Notes under the pieces: model-generated
Seen by the model: only the letters and a program-made list of their open reading frames with translations
What the model was told of the DNA's origin: nothing
Databases searched by the model: none
Program-made: the position numbers and the translations under genes
Shown: one piece after another, positions 10,800 through 28,100 of the stretch
Position numbering within the stretch: position 1 is the first letter of the stretch
Layout of the letters: each line of letters begins with the position of its first letter
NCBI GenBank assembly: GCA_947561715.1
Contig: OX387200.1
Span: 4,466,501 to 4,530,500, forward strand
Source: Ascidia mentula
Lineage: Eukaryota; Chordata; Ascidiacea; Phlebobranchia; Ascidiidae
DNA: 64,000 bases
Direction of reading: 5' to 3'

Positions 10800-12269
10800 C
10801 TACTTTTCGTTGGACAAAAGCTTGAGAGTTTCATTGGATTCAGCGTCCGCTCGTCGAAGTTTCACTTTTGACGTAAACACAATCACCACAGCCACCAACA
10901 TCAGGAAGCATTGCATAATGAAGACAGACAGCGGACCCAAACTTTTGTACAAACCTCTTCCGACCGCAACCACCACTGTTCCGTAAATACCGTCAATCGC
11001 TACCGTCCATAAATTGACGAATCCCTCGTCGTTTGGAAAGGTGTGCTGTGTTATGAGTTCCATGATAACAACCAGGTTAATACGGTTGAAGACGCCAAAC
11101 ACTACGTCAAAAATTAACAGAAGCCACGTGCACTGTTCGTAAACTGCCACAGTGAAACACGCGCTTGCTAGAAATGAGAGCAAACTTCCAACTTTTACAA
11201 GGTACATGTAGTTCTTAAAAACATCCACAAGTTTGCCGCCTGCAAGAGATCCCAGGATTCCTCCACACAATAAACCAATCAAAGAGTAACTTGCCCATGA
11301 GCGAGGATCTGTTACTTTTAAGGCCCGTAGAATTTCTGCCAGAAAGACAGGTTGTATAAGTGATGTTTGCAAATATATGGTGTAGGCCAAAGCTAATAGG
11401 AGATACCAAAAGTCGGAAAATAATCTCTTAGTTTCCACAAGAAACTCTACAAAACTATCCCATATAGGCCTTTTACTTTCGCAATCTCTATTTCTTCGCT
11501 TTTGTGCCTGGGCGAGAGTCGGCGGTTTTGGCGGTTGGTCCTTTGCGAATGCAACTGCAAGAAGAAACAAGACAAACACTATTCCCGCGAAAGCAAAGTT
11601 CATCCAACAGTAAATTTTTATGACAGTGTTGGAACCAAGCGTATTGTTTACCTGCGTTGTCATGGATACATTGCTCGATTTGTACACAACACTTGGATCG
11701 ACCTGAGAAGTATTTCCTAAAATAACGGTAGAGGTAAAACTGTTATCATTGGACTCAGGTTTAGGCGTTTCCTCTTCAATTATTGTAGTCCCAATAAAAA
11801 CGGAGACAAGTCCAAGTGATAAACCACCAACAGTTATTCCGAGAGCACTTCCCACTTCATTATCTGGAAACCATAAAACTGCCAGTGTTGCTGGCAGTCC
11901 TTTGTTTATGGCGTTGGCGACTCCAATAATAACCTGGCCAGCGACGGCTATGGCGAACAACTTGTTATTCAGTAGCGCGCTACCAACAAGGATAAAGTTA
12001 AGCGTGATGCATGCAGTGGTGAGGATCAATAGCTTCCGAATTTGCAATTGACGCCTTAAAAACATCCAAGCAAGTAGTGGGGCAGACAACATGGTACCGA
12101 TGAAAAATCCCATTCCCATCAGATCAACTTCAGCATAGGTGATGTGAAAGAATGCAACCCAATCGCTGCTAAAAATGCCGAATGAAAAGTTCAAGTTTTG
12201 AAACATCATCGCAGCAGCCAGAATAGCAACGATGATCCACCTAACTTTGTACAACGCTGTTTCGGGCAT
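10800..12269 (-). CDS. MFS transporter, SLC49/FLVCR-like (copy 4, divergent)
   Basis: This single-exon gene encodes 489 aa starting MPETALYKVRW. It is the most diverged member of the array but keeps the transporter landmarks: PATLAVLWFPDNEVGSALGI in segments 4-5 and FPNDEGFVNLW before the last pair of helices. The outward loop after segment 5 is longer than in the other copies and carries several N-glycosylation sequons (NTS, NVS, NNT). It is the intact counterpart of the relics at 3188 and 7021, which share its GRGLYKSLGP C-terminal part. It probably represents the second (B) type of the ancestral gene pair. Confidence 0.85.
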   Translation of the reverse strand: MPETALYKVRWIIVAILAAAMMFQNLNFSFGIFSSDWVAFFHITYAEVDLMGMGFFIGTMLSAPLLAWMFLRRQLQIRKLLILTTACITLNFILVGSALLNNKLFAIAVAGQVIIGVANAINKGLPATLAVLWFPDNEVGSALGITVGGLSLGLVSVFIGTTIIEEETPKPESNDNSFTSTVILGNTSQVDPSVVYKSSNVSMTTQVNNTLGSNTVIKIYCWMNFAFAGIVFVLFLLAVAFAKDQPPKPPTLAQAQKRRNRDCESKRPIWDSFVEFLVETKRLFSDFWYLLLALAYTIYLQTSLIQPVFLAEILRALKVTDPRSWASYSLIGLLCGGILGSLAGGKLVDVFKNYMYLVKVGSLLSFLASACFTVAVYEQCTWLLLIFDVVFGVFNRINLVVIMELITQHTFPNDEGFVNLWTVAIDGIYGTVVVAVGRGLYKSLGPLSVFIMQCFLMLVAVVIVFTSKVKLRRADAESNETLKLLSNEK

Positions 12270-13539
12270 ACTGGTCCTTTACAAGGCTTAAAGTTGTCTG
12301 TTGTATTAAAATAAGTTAAAATGTTTTACAAACAGATCTCCAGTCACTGCTGACAATTGTTGCCAGTTCATTCTGCTATTTGCCCGCAGTATGCAGGCAT
12401 CGTACGCACTATTTTCTTTATTGCTTCGTCGTATAAGTTCCTTTCATAATCGTTTTACTTTCGCATTTTGGCAGACTCACAACTTGAACATTATGTTATT
12501 GGTTAGAGATGTTCCTGTCTGGCCTACAGTAATTAATAAAATACGGAAGTGCATTGCGGTTCGTGAGTTTATTAATTGCTTGTCAATCGTTAATTTGTTT
12601 ATACAACAGATTCTTGTTTCGTGCATAGTCCGCTTCGTTTCATTTAGCCTAATTCCTGACAATTTGTATATTTGTTCGATTTTTTCATACCCTATGCTAC
12701 AGGACTGGCTTCCTATAACCAAGTATGCTTTTAAACGGTCACCAAGTTAACATAACATGTGAGGTTAAGTGAAATATCGTGACATTAAATGAACGCATAC
12801 TGCAGTTACATCAGGATTTATGGTAATAGGCTACGTAGGCTACATTCACTTTTGTTTTTTTGTGAATCTTTTTAACAGCTTCCTAAATTGTTTTATCTGG
12901 GAAACGCTGCAGGTAAGATAAGTTGACCAGGAACCTCTAAACGTCAAGTAAACATAAATGGTTTTCACGCACGTGCGCGTCATATATGCGCCTGTTGCCC
13001 AGGGCCTTTATACGCACATGAGCAGTTTTTACTCAAGATATAACGGAACACTTCACATTTTTATGGAACCCAGTATGGGAATCGCTAAATTAGATAATGC
13101 AATAATTTTTAGGCGGTTTTTAATTGCCGATAGAGCAAAAACCTTTTTAGACAGACATGCTAAAATTATATGCTTGGAACAACACAAGTTGTATACGGTA
13201 ACATGTAATCTCATATTTATAATCTATCAGAACGATGTTTGAAATTTTCAGTCGCAGAAGGGTGTACTTCACTTGTTTTTGCCTCCATTCCAAATACTCG
13301 AGTTTTTAGGCTAAACTTTTATCTTTTTAATAAACAAGGAAATATTTTGAATAAAATTTAAGCAATCAACCAATTAAGTAGGTCTTCTGATAATTATGGG
13401 TAAGGACCCAGGGTTTTGAAGTTGGCGTGGTGCGATTGACTTCACAACGAACGTTTTACATTGCGACAACATAATTCAAACCCAACCGAAAAGAGACTCA
13501 AAACGATTAATAAAGCAAATATAGCTCCCTCTTAGCGTC
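12270..13539. other. Intergenic, no gene supported
   Basis: This AT-rich stretch lies upstream of the copy 4 transporter. Its open frames (longest 119 codons, 12391-12750 plus) are rich in Phe/Ile/Leu, have no recognisable domain and no splice partners. An ACGTAGGCTA motif near 12832 also occurs in the transporter spacers (near 2787 and 10467). I see no further structure. Confidence 0.5.
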
Positions 13540-13611
13540 GCCTCTATAGCTCAGTGGCAGAGCGCTGGTCTTGTAAACCAGCGGTCGTGAGTTCGATCCT
13601 CACTGGAGGCT
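13540..13611 (+). tRNA. tRNA-Thr (UGU anticodon)
   Basis: All four arms pair. The acceptor is GCCTCTA with TGGAGGC plus discriminator T. The D arm is GCTC/GAGC, the anticodon stem CTGGT/ACCAG with loop CTTGTAA, and the T arm GTGAG-TTCGATC-CTCAC. Anticodon TGT reads the threonine codon ACA. The internal Pol III A box (TAGCTCAGTGGCAGAG) and B box (GTTCGATCC) match consensus. No intron is present. Confidence 0.96.
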
Positions 13612-13616
13612 CCTTG

Positions 13617-13620
13617 TTTT
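13617..13620 (+). terminator. Pol III terminator
   Basis: A TTTT run starts 6 nt after the tRNA-Thr discriminator base, the usual Pol III stop signal. Confidence 0.8.
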
Positions 13621-14005
13621 GTTTCGTAAGTTTTTGAAAATCTTCTCATGAAGTATCCACGCGCCGATATATTGAAACCATGGTTCAAAACCTAATGTAA
13701 CCATGGTGCAAAGACCTAGGATTATATTTTATGCATTATATTTTAGTTTCAGCGTTTGATGTGTTATCACAAACTTCCAAGCAGCAACGAGAAAAATGAT
13801 TTACCTCACAAAATGGCAAAACAGCAAGAAAAACAATTAGTAAGTACAGAAAGAAACAGTGCAAACAAACGAATTCATTTGATTTATAAAGCGATAATAC
13901 AATGAAGAGTCATGGCGCTCATCGCCGGTCTAAACCGGAAATATTTCATCCGATTTTATCTTTGAGGCAACAAGACGTGACATGAAGATGATATGTGCGT
14001 GATAG

Positions 14006-14039
14006 CATAGTAGGCTATACTAAACATCGGCCTACTATG
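14006..14039. repeat. Short perfect hairpin
   Basis: CATAGTAGGC and GCCTACTATG form perfect 10-bp arms around a 14-nt loop. The surrounding 13621-14426 region otherwise shows no gene that I can support. The hairpin is short and its function, if any, is unknown. Confidence 0.5.
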
Positions 14040-14426
14040 TGTTTGGTATACTATGGTGATAGCATGGAAAAATTGTTGGATTCGAACACAACTGAAATCA
14101 CGGTCGTTGAAATTAGAGCTGATTCATCCAAATTAAAAAATTGTACAACATGAAAGCATATTAACCTCGGTAATTTTATTATATTTGTGGAAAATTTTAC
14201 CGATGTGCGTCATAGTTTTTTTGAATACCAAGCCATGCGTAAAATAACGATTATGACGTACAATGTTGCCACGTGCAATAATTTTAACAATTTTACATAA
14301 CTATCAAATCACAAGAGCAACTTCATTGCAACTAATTTAATGCAAAGAATCAATCACAACTCGCACTTTAACATTTCACACTTTTTGTTAATTGTTTTCG
14401 CAGCTTGTTTCATTTTATGGGGATGG

Positions 14427-14449
14427 GTTGCGCAACACTTGCTACGTCA
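14427..14449 (+). promoter_or_regulatory. Upstream motif shared by both EEF2 genes
   Basis: GTTGCGCAAC, one variable base, then CTTGCTACGTCA. Twenty-two of 23 bases are identical to 33854-33876 upstream of the second EEF2 gene, although the surrounding DNA has diverged. It contains a CRE-like TACGTCA core and a palindromic TTGCGCAA (C/EBP-like). It lies about 100 bp before the first candidate start codon, so it is a good core or proximal promoter candidate. The factor assignment is inference. Confidence 0.65.
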
Positions 14450-14550
14450 CAACAAAAGTCACCGGGTTCTCTCGTTCCTTTTGAAGCCATCCAGGATTGA
14501 GTGGCAGTTGAATTTTTTATTCTGTGAAAGTCAGCTATTGAAACATCAAG

Positions 14551-19820
<5,270 letters not shown>

Positions 19821-20048
19821 AAAATAGCTTTGAAATGAACCAATCAACTTATTTTAACTGTATTTATAACATTGGGGTCCCTGAAAAGTTTTGTTTGTCC
19901 CGTTTGACATAGTTCACATTACATTAACGGAAAAATTCATTTGTAAAGTTACCCGTTTGTCGGCTTTTGAGTTCAATCACCGCATGTGTGTGGCCGTTGG
20001 AGTTCAGTTAATGCTGTGTAGATGACCTCTTTCTCTCGGTCTGAGCTT

Positions 20049-20054
20049 AATAAA
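20049..20054 (+). terminator. Polyadenylation signal of EEF2 copy a
   Basis: AATAAA lies about 230 nt after the stop codon and is the first such signal in the 3' flank. Confidence 0.6.
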
Positions 20055-20439
20055 ATACTGGTGAATGGATGCTATGTTCTGTTTGGTGTGGAAAGTTTTT
20101 CTTGGGCTTTTGCGAGGACTGAATCTTACAACCGCGTGTGTTAATATCCATGTTGTCATACGTTCGGATTGTGGAAGTCGACGTCTCCCAAATGATGAAC
20201 TTCTTTCTACTCGGCCTTGTTGTTTGTGTAGTTCCAACAATGTTAATTGCATGCCTTATTTGAGTTAATCTTGGGTCGGGGGGAAAATGTTGATATTGTA
20301 GCATCAACAAACGGAAATGCTGATCATTTTCAGTGGTCCTTGTTTTATGTCCTAGATCGATTGCAACCCTGGTTATGATAGAAAGGAATTTATTTTTATA
20401 CCTTACAATTGAACAAGTGGGTAAAGACAACCCAAATTT

Positions 20440-20690
20440 AGCAGAGCCCCGTCGCATAGAATTGCTCATTTGGATCAATTTTCAGACATTTGACTGAATA
20501 TTCGTGTGCAGCGAACCTGTTGACTATGGACCAAGAAGACAGCGATCATCAGGGTTCTGAACCTTGACATGCATTGAATGCAGTAGACTCCTGTGTCTCG
20601 TAAGTCAGGAAAATTTGCAATAAACACAAATGTTTAGATATGGGAAATGGTTTTACTGATGCAAAATATCGAAAATAGTTTGATTGTTCG
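20440..20690 (-). pseudogene. Decayed copy of the last DMXL exon and its intron edge
   Basis: The plus-strand sequence GCAGAGCCCCGTCGCATAGA and the bases after it follow 22325-22600, the last DMXL exon and the start of its upstream intron. About 40 bp are missing in the middle. The match continues past the exon into intron sequence (AAACACAAATGTTTAGATAT), so this is a DNA-level duplication, not a retrocopy. The frame is broken. The neighbouring 19860-20439 stretch holds nothing else that I can support. Confidence 0.75.
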
Positions 20691-20728
20691 CGTGATTTTA
20701 ACGCAAGATGTCGCACGATTTGTGATAA

Positions 20729-21415
<687 letters not shown>

Positions 21416-21921
21416 TACTTCTTGACCTTTACTACATCACTGATTGTTTGTGTGTTTGAAATTCAAAGCCTTTACTACTTTTTTTTGATCAAGGAGTTTG
21501 TGATAATTTTTTTCTCCACATTGTTTTCAAAAATTATATTCCAACTATGTTTCCTCATTGCATATTTTAACCCAGATATTCCATATTTGATTTGAGTCTT
21601 CAAATTTTATGTGCACATTAAGTCGCTTGACCCGTTGTTTTTCTCTACTGGGCATTTTTCCCTCAACCAGGGTGTGTGCTGAATATAAATGCAGTAACAA
21701 CTCTGTTCTTTGACAATATATTGCACAAGACACCTTGAACTTTGACCATACATATAGTTGGACAAAAACAATTATCGACAGTACACATAAATCCAATGAT
21801 CACCATGTTAAATCAACGATTTTAGTGCAGAAAAAGAGCAAATTAATTACAAAAATTTTGTTGTTGGAAGAAGTAGTGAATCTCTATGTAGTTCATAATT
21901 GCAACATGCACCCAAGCCATA

Positions 21922-21944
21922 AATAAACACTAGTCAACTTTATT
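21922..21944. terminator. Facing polyadenylation signals of NUDT2 and DMXL
   Basis: AATAAA on the plus strand at 21922-21927 and on the minus strand at 21939-21944 sit 11 bp apart between the convergent genes. If both are used, the two 3' UTRs overlap. The 21416-22123 interval holds no other gene that I can support. Confidence 0.45.
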
Positions 21945-22123
21945 TAAAGTGATGGAACCTGCAGTTTCACCATGTTTTTGTGGCTCTTAAATAACACAAC
22001 ATACAAGTACAGCCATTAGCAACATATAGTGGAATGGTGTGGCAATGTTTCAGATCTACTTATTCATAGAAATCATAGAAGTGTGGTAGGGTATGAGAAG
22101 ACAACAAACTTATTAGCGCTTAT

Positions 22124-25100
22124 CTATGACCAAAAATCTGAGTCAGGCAAAGTTTTCATCTTCAAAGATCCATCGGCCCCACATGTTAAAATATGCTCCG
22201 TCGTGACTATTATCTGCACAGTGCCGGACCCAAAATTACGGAACAATGACGATCTTGCATGCTCGTTGCTGCTCACATATTTAAGTTTGTGGGTAAGGGC
22301 ATCCCAGACTTTAACAGCGCCACTGGCAGAGCCCGTCACATAAAAGTGCTCATTTGGATCAATTGTCAGGCATTTAACTGAAGATTCATGTGCAGCAAAC
22401 TTGCTGACTGGACCATGAAGACAACGATCGTCATAAACCGAGACCTGGCCATTCTTTCCACCGACCAACAGGGTTCTGAACCTTGGCATGTATTGAATGC
22501 AGTAGGCTCCTGTGGTCTCGCAAGCGCAAAAATCTGTAATAAACACAAATGTTTAGATATTGGAAATTGTTTTACTGATGCAAAATATCTAAGAGGTTGA
22601 TTGTTCGAGTTTTAGAAATGAGTTATTTTAAAAATGTAAACCAGTTAATTTTTTTCCGAAAACAAAACCTATGAAGTAATTTACATGTCAAAAAATATTG
22701 TGGTAATGTACCAACACATTACACATGACTTACCTTTAACCAAAAAACTCTTTTTGGGCATCAGTGTGTCCCAGATGGCAATATTCTTATTAGTGCTCGA
22801 CAAGCCAGCAGTAGCAATGACACTAGTTGAAGAAATAAAACAACAGTCATTTACACCACGATCATGACAAAGATGCCTCAAGAATGGTTTGGATGCGGAA
22901 CTGACTTGCCACATCATTAGATAGCCATCAGCATCCACAGCACAAATTTTGTTTCCCAATGAACTGAAATGCACATTTGAAACTTTGGTAAATTGCCCAG
23001 GGTTCTGGTATTGTGAAATTTGCTGTTGGTGACCCCATTCCCACATACAAACACCCCCGTCGCGGTTTCCTGTCAAATAGTATGGGAGTGTTGGGTGTGA
23101 CTCCATTCTTCTCACACCAACCACAGACCTTTTCATAAGAACGTTTGCACCTTGACCTGTTTGGCTTGTGCTCGACCATGGAACTGTGGTATGCGAGCCT
23201 GGAAGAAAAACCGATGGCACCTTGGGCGTTTTGTTTGGCACCGACACAAACAAGAAGTCCTCGTCATTGGGATGTGAAGCAGCACCACTGGATTGTGAAG
23301 AGACATCGTCCACCCAAGTCCAATTATCAGCGGCTAAAAGGGTAGACAAATCAAGTTCCTGGATGTCTTTAGCTGAGGCAAGGGCAATGCAGTTTGAGTT
23401 AACATTGTTGATGCAAAATGCAGCCAACAGATCTGGCTCCTTATGTAGAATTTTTACCTTTCCCCCAAAGTCTCCAACTGATTTGGTTTCAAACTCCATG
23501 TCATCAGTGTCATGAACTGAAATAGAATCTGTCACCAAATCAAAATTCTGGGTATCTGTACTTTTTCGATGGAATATGTATTTTATGAACATTTCCTGGA
23601 GGTTTTCTTTTTTCACAAGACTATGCCAAAGTCGTCTGAAGCCCATGCACTCTTTGCCTGTCCCATCAAATGGTGTGTTGTTTGCCTCCAACATTACTCT
23701 GTATTTCAGCAAAGCAGGCCTCTGCGCAGGTGAACCAGATGTTGCAGCAACATAGTTTGCATCTCTCAGGGAAGGGAGAAACCCACCAGGGGATCCCCCA
23801 CATTCTTCCACCTCCTGAACCATCTGGCCGCGCCATTGCTGAAGAAGCTGCAGCAAGGCACACAAAAGTGGTGAATTAGAGCTCAACTCGCTGACCTCAA
23901 AACCAGCGAGTGCGACAAATGATTGAATGTTGCTGACTGCTAATTCTACCACCCCCAAACGCATCAGTTTCCAACTATAGGAATTGCTGTCTTCCTGGCT
24001 TATCTTCTCGTTACCGGTAGTATCTGCATCTTCATCATCTAAATCATCCACAGTGGATGCAAATGATGAAACAGAGGAGGAATCGTCATCAGTTTCTGCG
24101 TCGGAATCAAAACCAATTCCATCTTCGCTCATGGGGGTCACAAATGGTTTGGTGAGCAGCCAGTCCCACAGTGTGGTCTCAGGAGAAACAAACTTCTCTC
24201 TATACGCAGACTGATCTTGGCTGCTCATAGAGCTAACACTGGTCTTTCTGTCATTGGGGTGGAGAAGCTTGTGATTCAGTCGCTCTCGAAGCTTGTGACC
24301 CCCATATTGGTGAGGTTGGTGATCGATGCTTGCTCTGGTTTTTGTGTATTTCACCTGAAGTTTAACACCTCCACCAAACACTGCGTTCCACATTTTTGCA
24401 CCGAGCTTGTGGTTGGAAAGTCTGTACATAAGTGCAGAATTATGAGATTGCAGGGCATGAATTAGTAGACTGACAAACACTGCCGACGTGGTTTCACACA
24501 GCAAGATGATAATTTTTGTTCTGCTTTCAGCACTTGATAATTCTGAGTTAAGCATGGATTGAAGAACAGCTACACCAGGCCACTGTGTGGGAAGTGTTGT
24601 GGGAGCAACATATGACGATGGTTGCAAAAAAGGTGTTTGTTGAAGGTAGGATGCCAAAAATGTTTGTGATGGCGAGTTGCTCAAGGAGGAACTGTCGTAA
24701 GATCCAATTGAAATACCATCTGCTTTAAGAAGCTGTGAATGGTAACTTGGTGTGCTGGTGTCACACAAACTCTGGTATATACACGATGATAGCGTTGCCG
24801 CTTGACTGCACAGCAGAAGAGTTTTCTCATAATTTGATGATGTTTTTGGATGTGGAGCATTGGTAAACAGAAACGCACTTCTTAATATGTCCTTTGTCAT
24901 GTGACCTAGGTGGGTTAATGGGTCGGCTACCACTGTCTTGCACATCGCAACTACAGATGTTATTAAAGGAATATTCTCGCTGGGATGAGGAAGAGGTGAG
25001 GATAAATTGTGTGTCGAACTTCTATCTTGCAACGACTCCTGGAGAAGCAGGAGCAACTCCATTCTCATGGTTGCCAGTGACCCAAAAGCAGAATCATGTA

Positions 25101-28100
25101 GGTTGCAGTAGGATAGGAGAGTTCTTAAAAAGTTGTGATGGCGTTGCAGCCACTTGCGTCTTCTCAACAGAGTTAGACGACGTGATTTCCAATCCTGATT
25201 GTCGGCAAGGATAAGTTCATGCAGCGAAGGTGCAGGATTAGCACTTCCTACTGATGTACTATCTTCATCATCACTTGTCGTGCCCTCATGGGATGCTTTT
25301 TTAACAGGAGGCTTCAAGCTGTCTTCGACATCAAATTCATTTAATCCGAAAACTCTATGAAAAACATCGGAAGCATTTTCAAGCCAAATGTACAGTTTTG
25401 ATCGAAGCAGGCCACCATCAGAGCAGTAGGCTTGCGAAATGGCTTTAAGCTCCTGAACGAATATTTTAAAGCAGGCAGTCACACGAAGATGGTGGGCATA
25501 TACATCATGTTTCATCTTGCTAATATCTTCAACGACAGCAGGCTCGGGCTCAGAAGGATTTATAGAGGGAATCTTGTCGATAACAGGAACAGATTCTTCC
25601 TCACTTGGCACATCTTCCTCATCACTCCAATCCAACTGCAATTCCTCCTCCCCGCCAAATCCGACTGGTTGACTCCAGTCCACATTCTCATGCCCAGGCT
25701 CCTCTTCAAGGGATTTCAGTTTGGACCCACTGGCTTCTGAAGCAGACTGTGCAGGTTCATTGGGCTCAAGCAACTCACAAACCTTTGGCAACTTGTTCAG
25801 AGAATCCAATGCCAGCAAAGGACAACCCGCCTCTAAATGCACAACGGCTGTTTGAAATATAAGCTGGCGTTCTTCACTGTTGATGCTGTCCAGTGCTCCA
25901 GTCTTATTGCTTTGAATTGGTGCAATTCCTTGTTTACCAGCATTTTGTGTTAAATTTCTCAACATGATGGGGTGAGAACGAAGAAATATATAAAAATTAA
26001 ATACATCAGCGATGTCTTCGTATTTTACCTTCTTCAATAAAGTACTAACAGCAATATCATATTTTCCAAGCATCCAGTGGGCCATGCTTCTAATGAATGG
26101 ATCCGCATGTACTTGTTTGTTTGATTTTGGATTTTCACCATCACCCAAAACATGCACTTCGAGCAACTGCTGATGTGTAACATCTGTATTTTCTCTTAAA
26201 CGACAAATTACCAGGGCAAGTTGTATGTCTTTCATCTTCTCTATACAAACTTCAACTGCATCTTTCACGGAGCCTGAAAGAAGAAAAAATGCCGCAGCCT
26301 CCTGGAATCTCTGTTTTCCCATCAACGCAAAGGCATTTTTTAATGCAGCCCTTCTCCATCGCTCTTCTGCAAAGTTGTGTTGAAAGAACTGCAGCATTCG
26401 TGAATCTTTGACCGATCTAAATAATCCACAAAGTACAGATTTTTTGTTCAGGGCCATATAAAAAATTGCAGCATGCAGGGGTTCATTGTTTTTTAGAAAT
26501 GCAGCCCTAGCAGTTTGCTCAATTAACTTGCGTAGCAAAACGGTTGATCGGATCCACCACCCAGCACCCATCGACTGCAATTCTGACCACTCAGGGGCAC
26601 GGCGCTGTACACTGGGTAACAGTGACAAAATTTCTTCCTCTGCCTCAGAATGAAAAGCCCATGCGAAATGACAAGTATCAAGACCCTGTTTAAGTAGAGT
26701 GGCTCTGTTTGATGCAGGCAGTGAATTTAGCAAGCATAGATGATTGTGCAGCGCCATAACATATCTCAAGCCACAGTTGTCAAGAGAGCCTGCTCCACTA
26801 CCAGATACTGCATAGCCCCTTTCCCCAGCTGTGAGTCCCATCGAATTCTGGCTTTCGCTATAATTTACTTCACTGGATGAGAGCTGCTTTAGATTTGATG
26901 CATTGGTGAGCTCAAGTGTATCAGCTAAAGCCATTAGTTCCATTTGATCAAAGCTGGACAATCCTGGTAGTTGGTTGTGAATCAGGAACTCGTGTATTAC
27001 GCGACAGTGCTCTTTACCAAAATAGCCTGGTTCAAGTTTACACAAATCAATTTTTTCCTCCGACTTCTTGGCTTTTTTCTTGCTTGACTTGATGCCAAGA
27101 ATTTCATCTAGCTCATCATCAATGGTTGTATCTTCTTCCTCTTTCTGGGCATCAGCAAAAAAGTCTTCCAGTAAATCATTTGAGTTTGATTTATTCTGGT
27201 CTACTGCAGTTTGTTTGTTTTTGTCGCTGGCAACATTAGTTTTGATTTCACCATTTGGTCCCAGTAGTTCAAATAATGACAATGGAGTGACATGACTTCC
27301 AAAACTGCACAGCTGCTCAGAAAACTGAAATTTCTCGAATTGCAAAATCTCTGGCCGACAAGTGCTGTCTTGGAAGTCGCCATTCATGCATATGGACAGA
27401 TGGATCAGAACAGAACGCACTACATCCAAATGTCCACTGTTTAGTAATTCAGAGAGTACATGAGGATGGTATTGTGGCAGGGAAGGGCATAGTTTATCAA
27501 CAAGCTCTGTAAGTCCAATAACCAGTTTGTCGTTTGTTTTTGAAACTTGCAAGTCAGTCACACCCCTTCGTTGAGAATCAGTAATATCATTTTCTTCAGC
27601 ATCTGGCATCCACTGACTGAAGACATGCATTTCAGTTGTACTTGCAACTACAAGCATACCATCTCTCGCCCATGATACAGTGACAGGGTTGTTAATTGCC
27701 TGTTTGTGTACCGTGTTTTTGCATGCCAGAACAGACTGGAAGACGTCAAGCTCAGTAAGCTTGCTCCAATGCATTAGTTTCCATCCAGTGTTCGTGTCTT
27801 CTGCCTCTTGTGAGGTGAAATCCTGGAACCTGACAATTTCATCAGCTTGTCTGAGTTTGCTTGAAGCAAGTTTTTGCCGTGTGTGCAAATCCAACGACCT
27901 CTGTTTGACCATTCGATGCTTTGTTGGTGATATACCATTATCAGTGGCTTTTTTAGATGGGGTTTGTGGTGATGCTGGATCCCTGGGTGTCAAAGCATAT
28001 ATTTGCAGTTGCATGTCGACACCAATAACCAAGAAAAAAGAACCTTCTTCCTGTGACAGCCAGTCCAGATGAAAACTTTGTTCTGATGCATGGGCACTGT

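Noticed and set aside
4882-12269. Viral relation suggested by the FLVCR name
   Set aside because: FLVCR proteins are ordinary host transporters that were named after a virus; nothing viral is encoded here.
14006-14039. Hairpin as a microRNA precursor
   Set aside because: Ten-base arms are far too short for a pre-miRNA.
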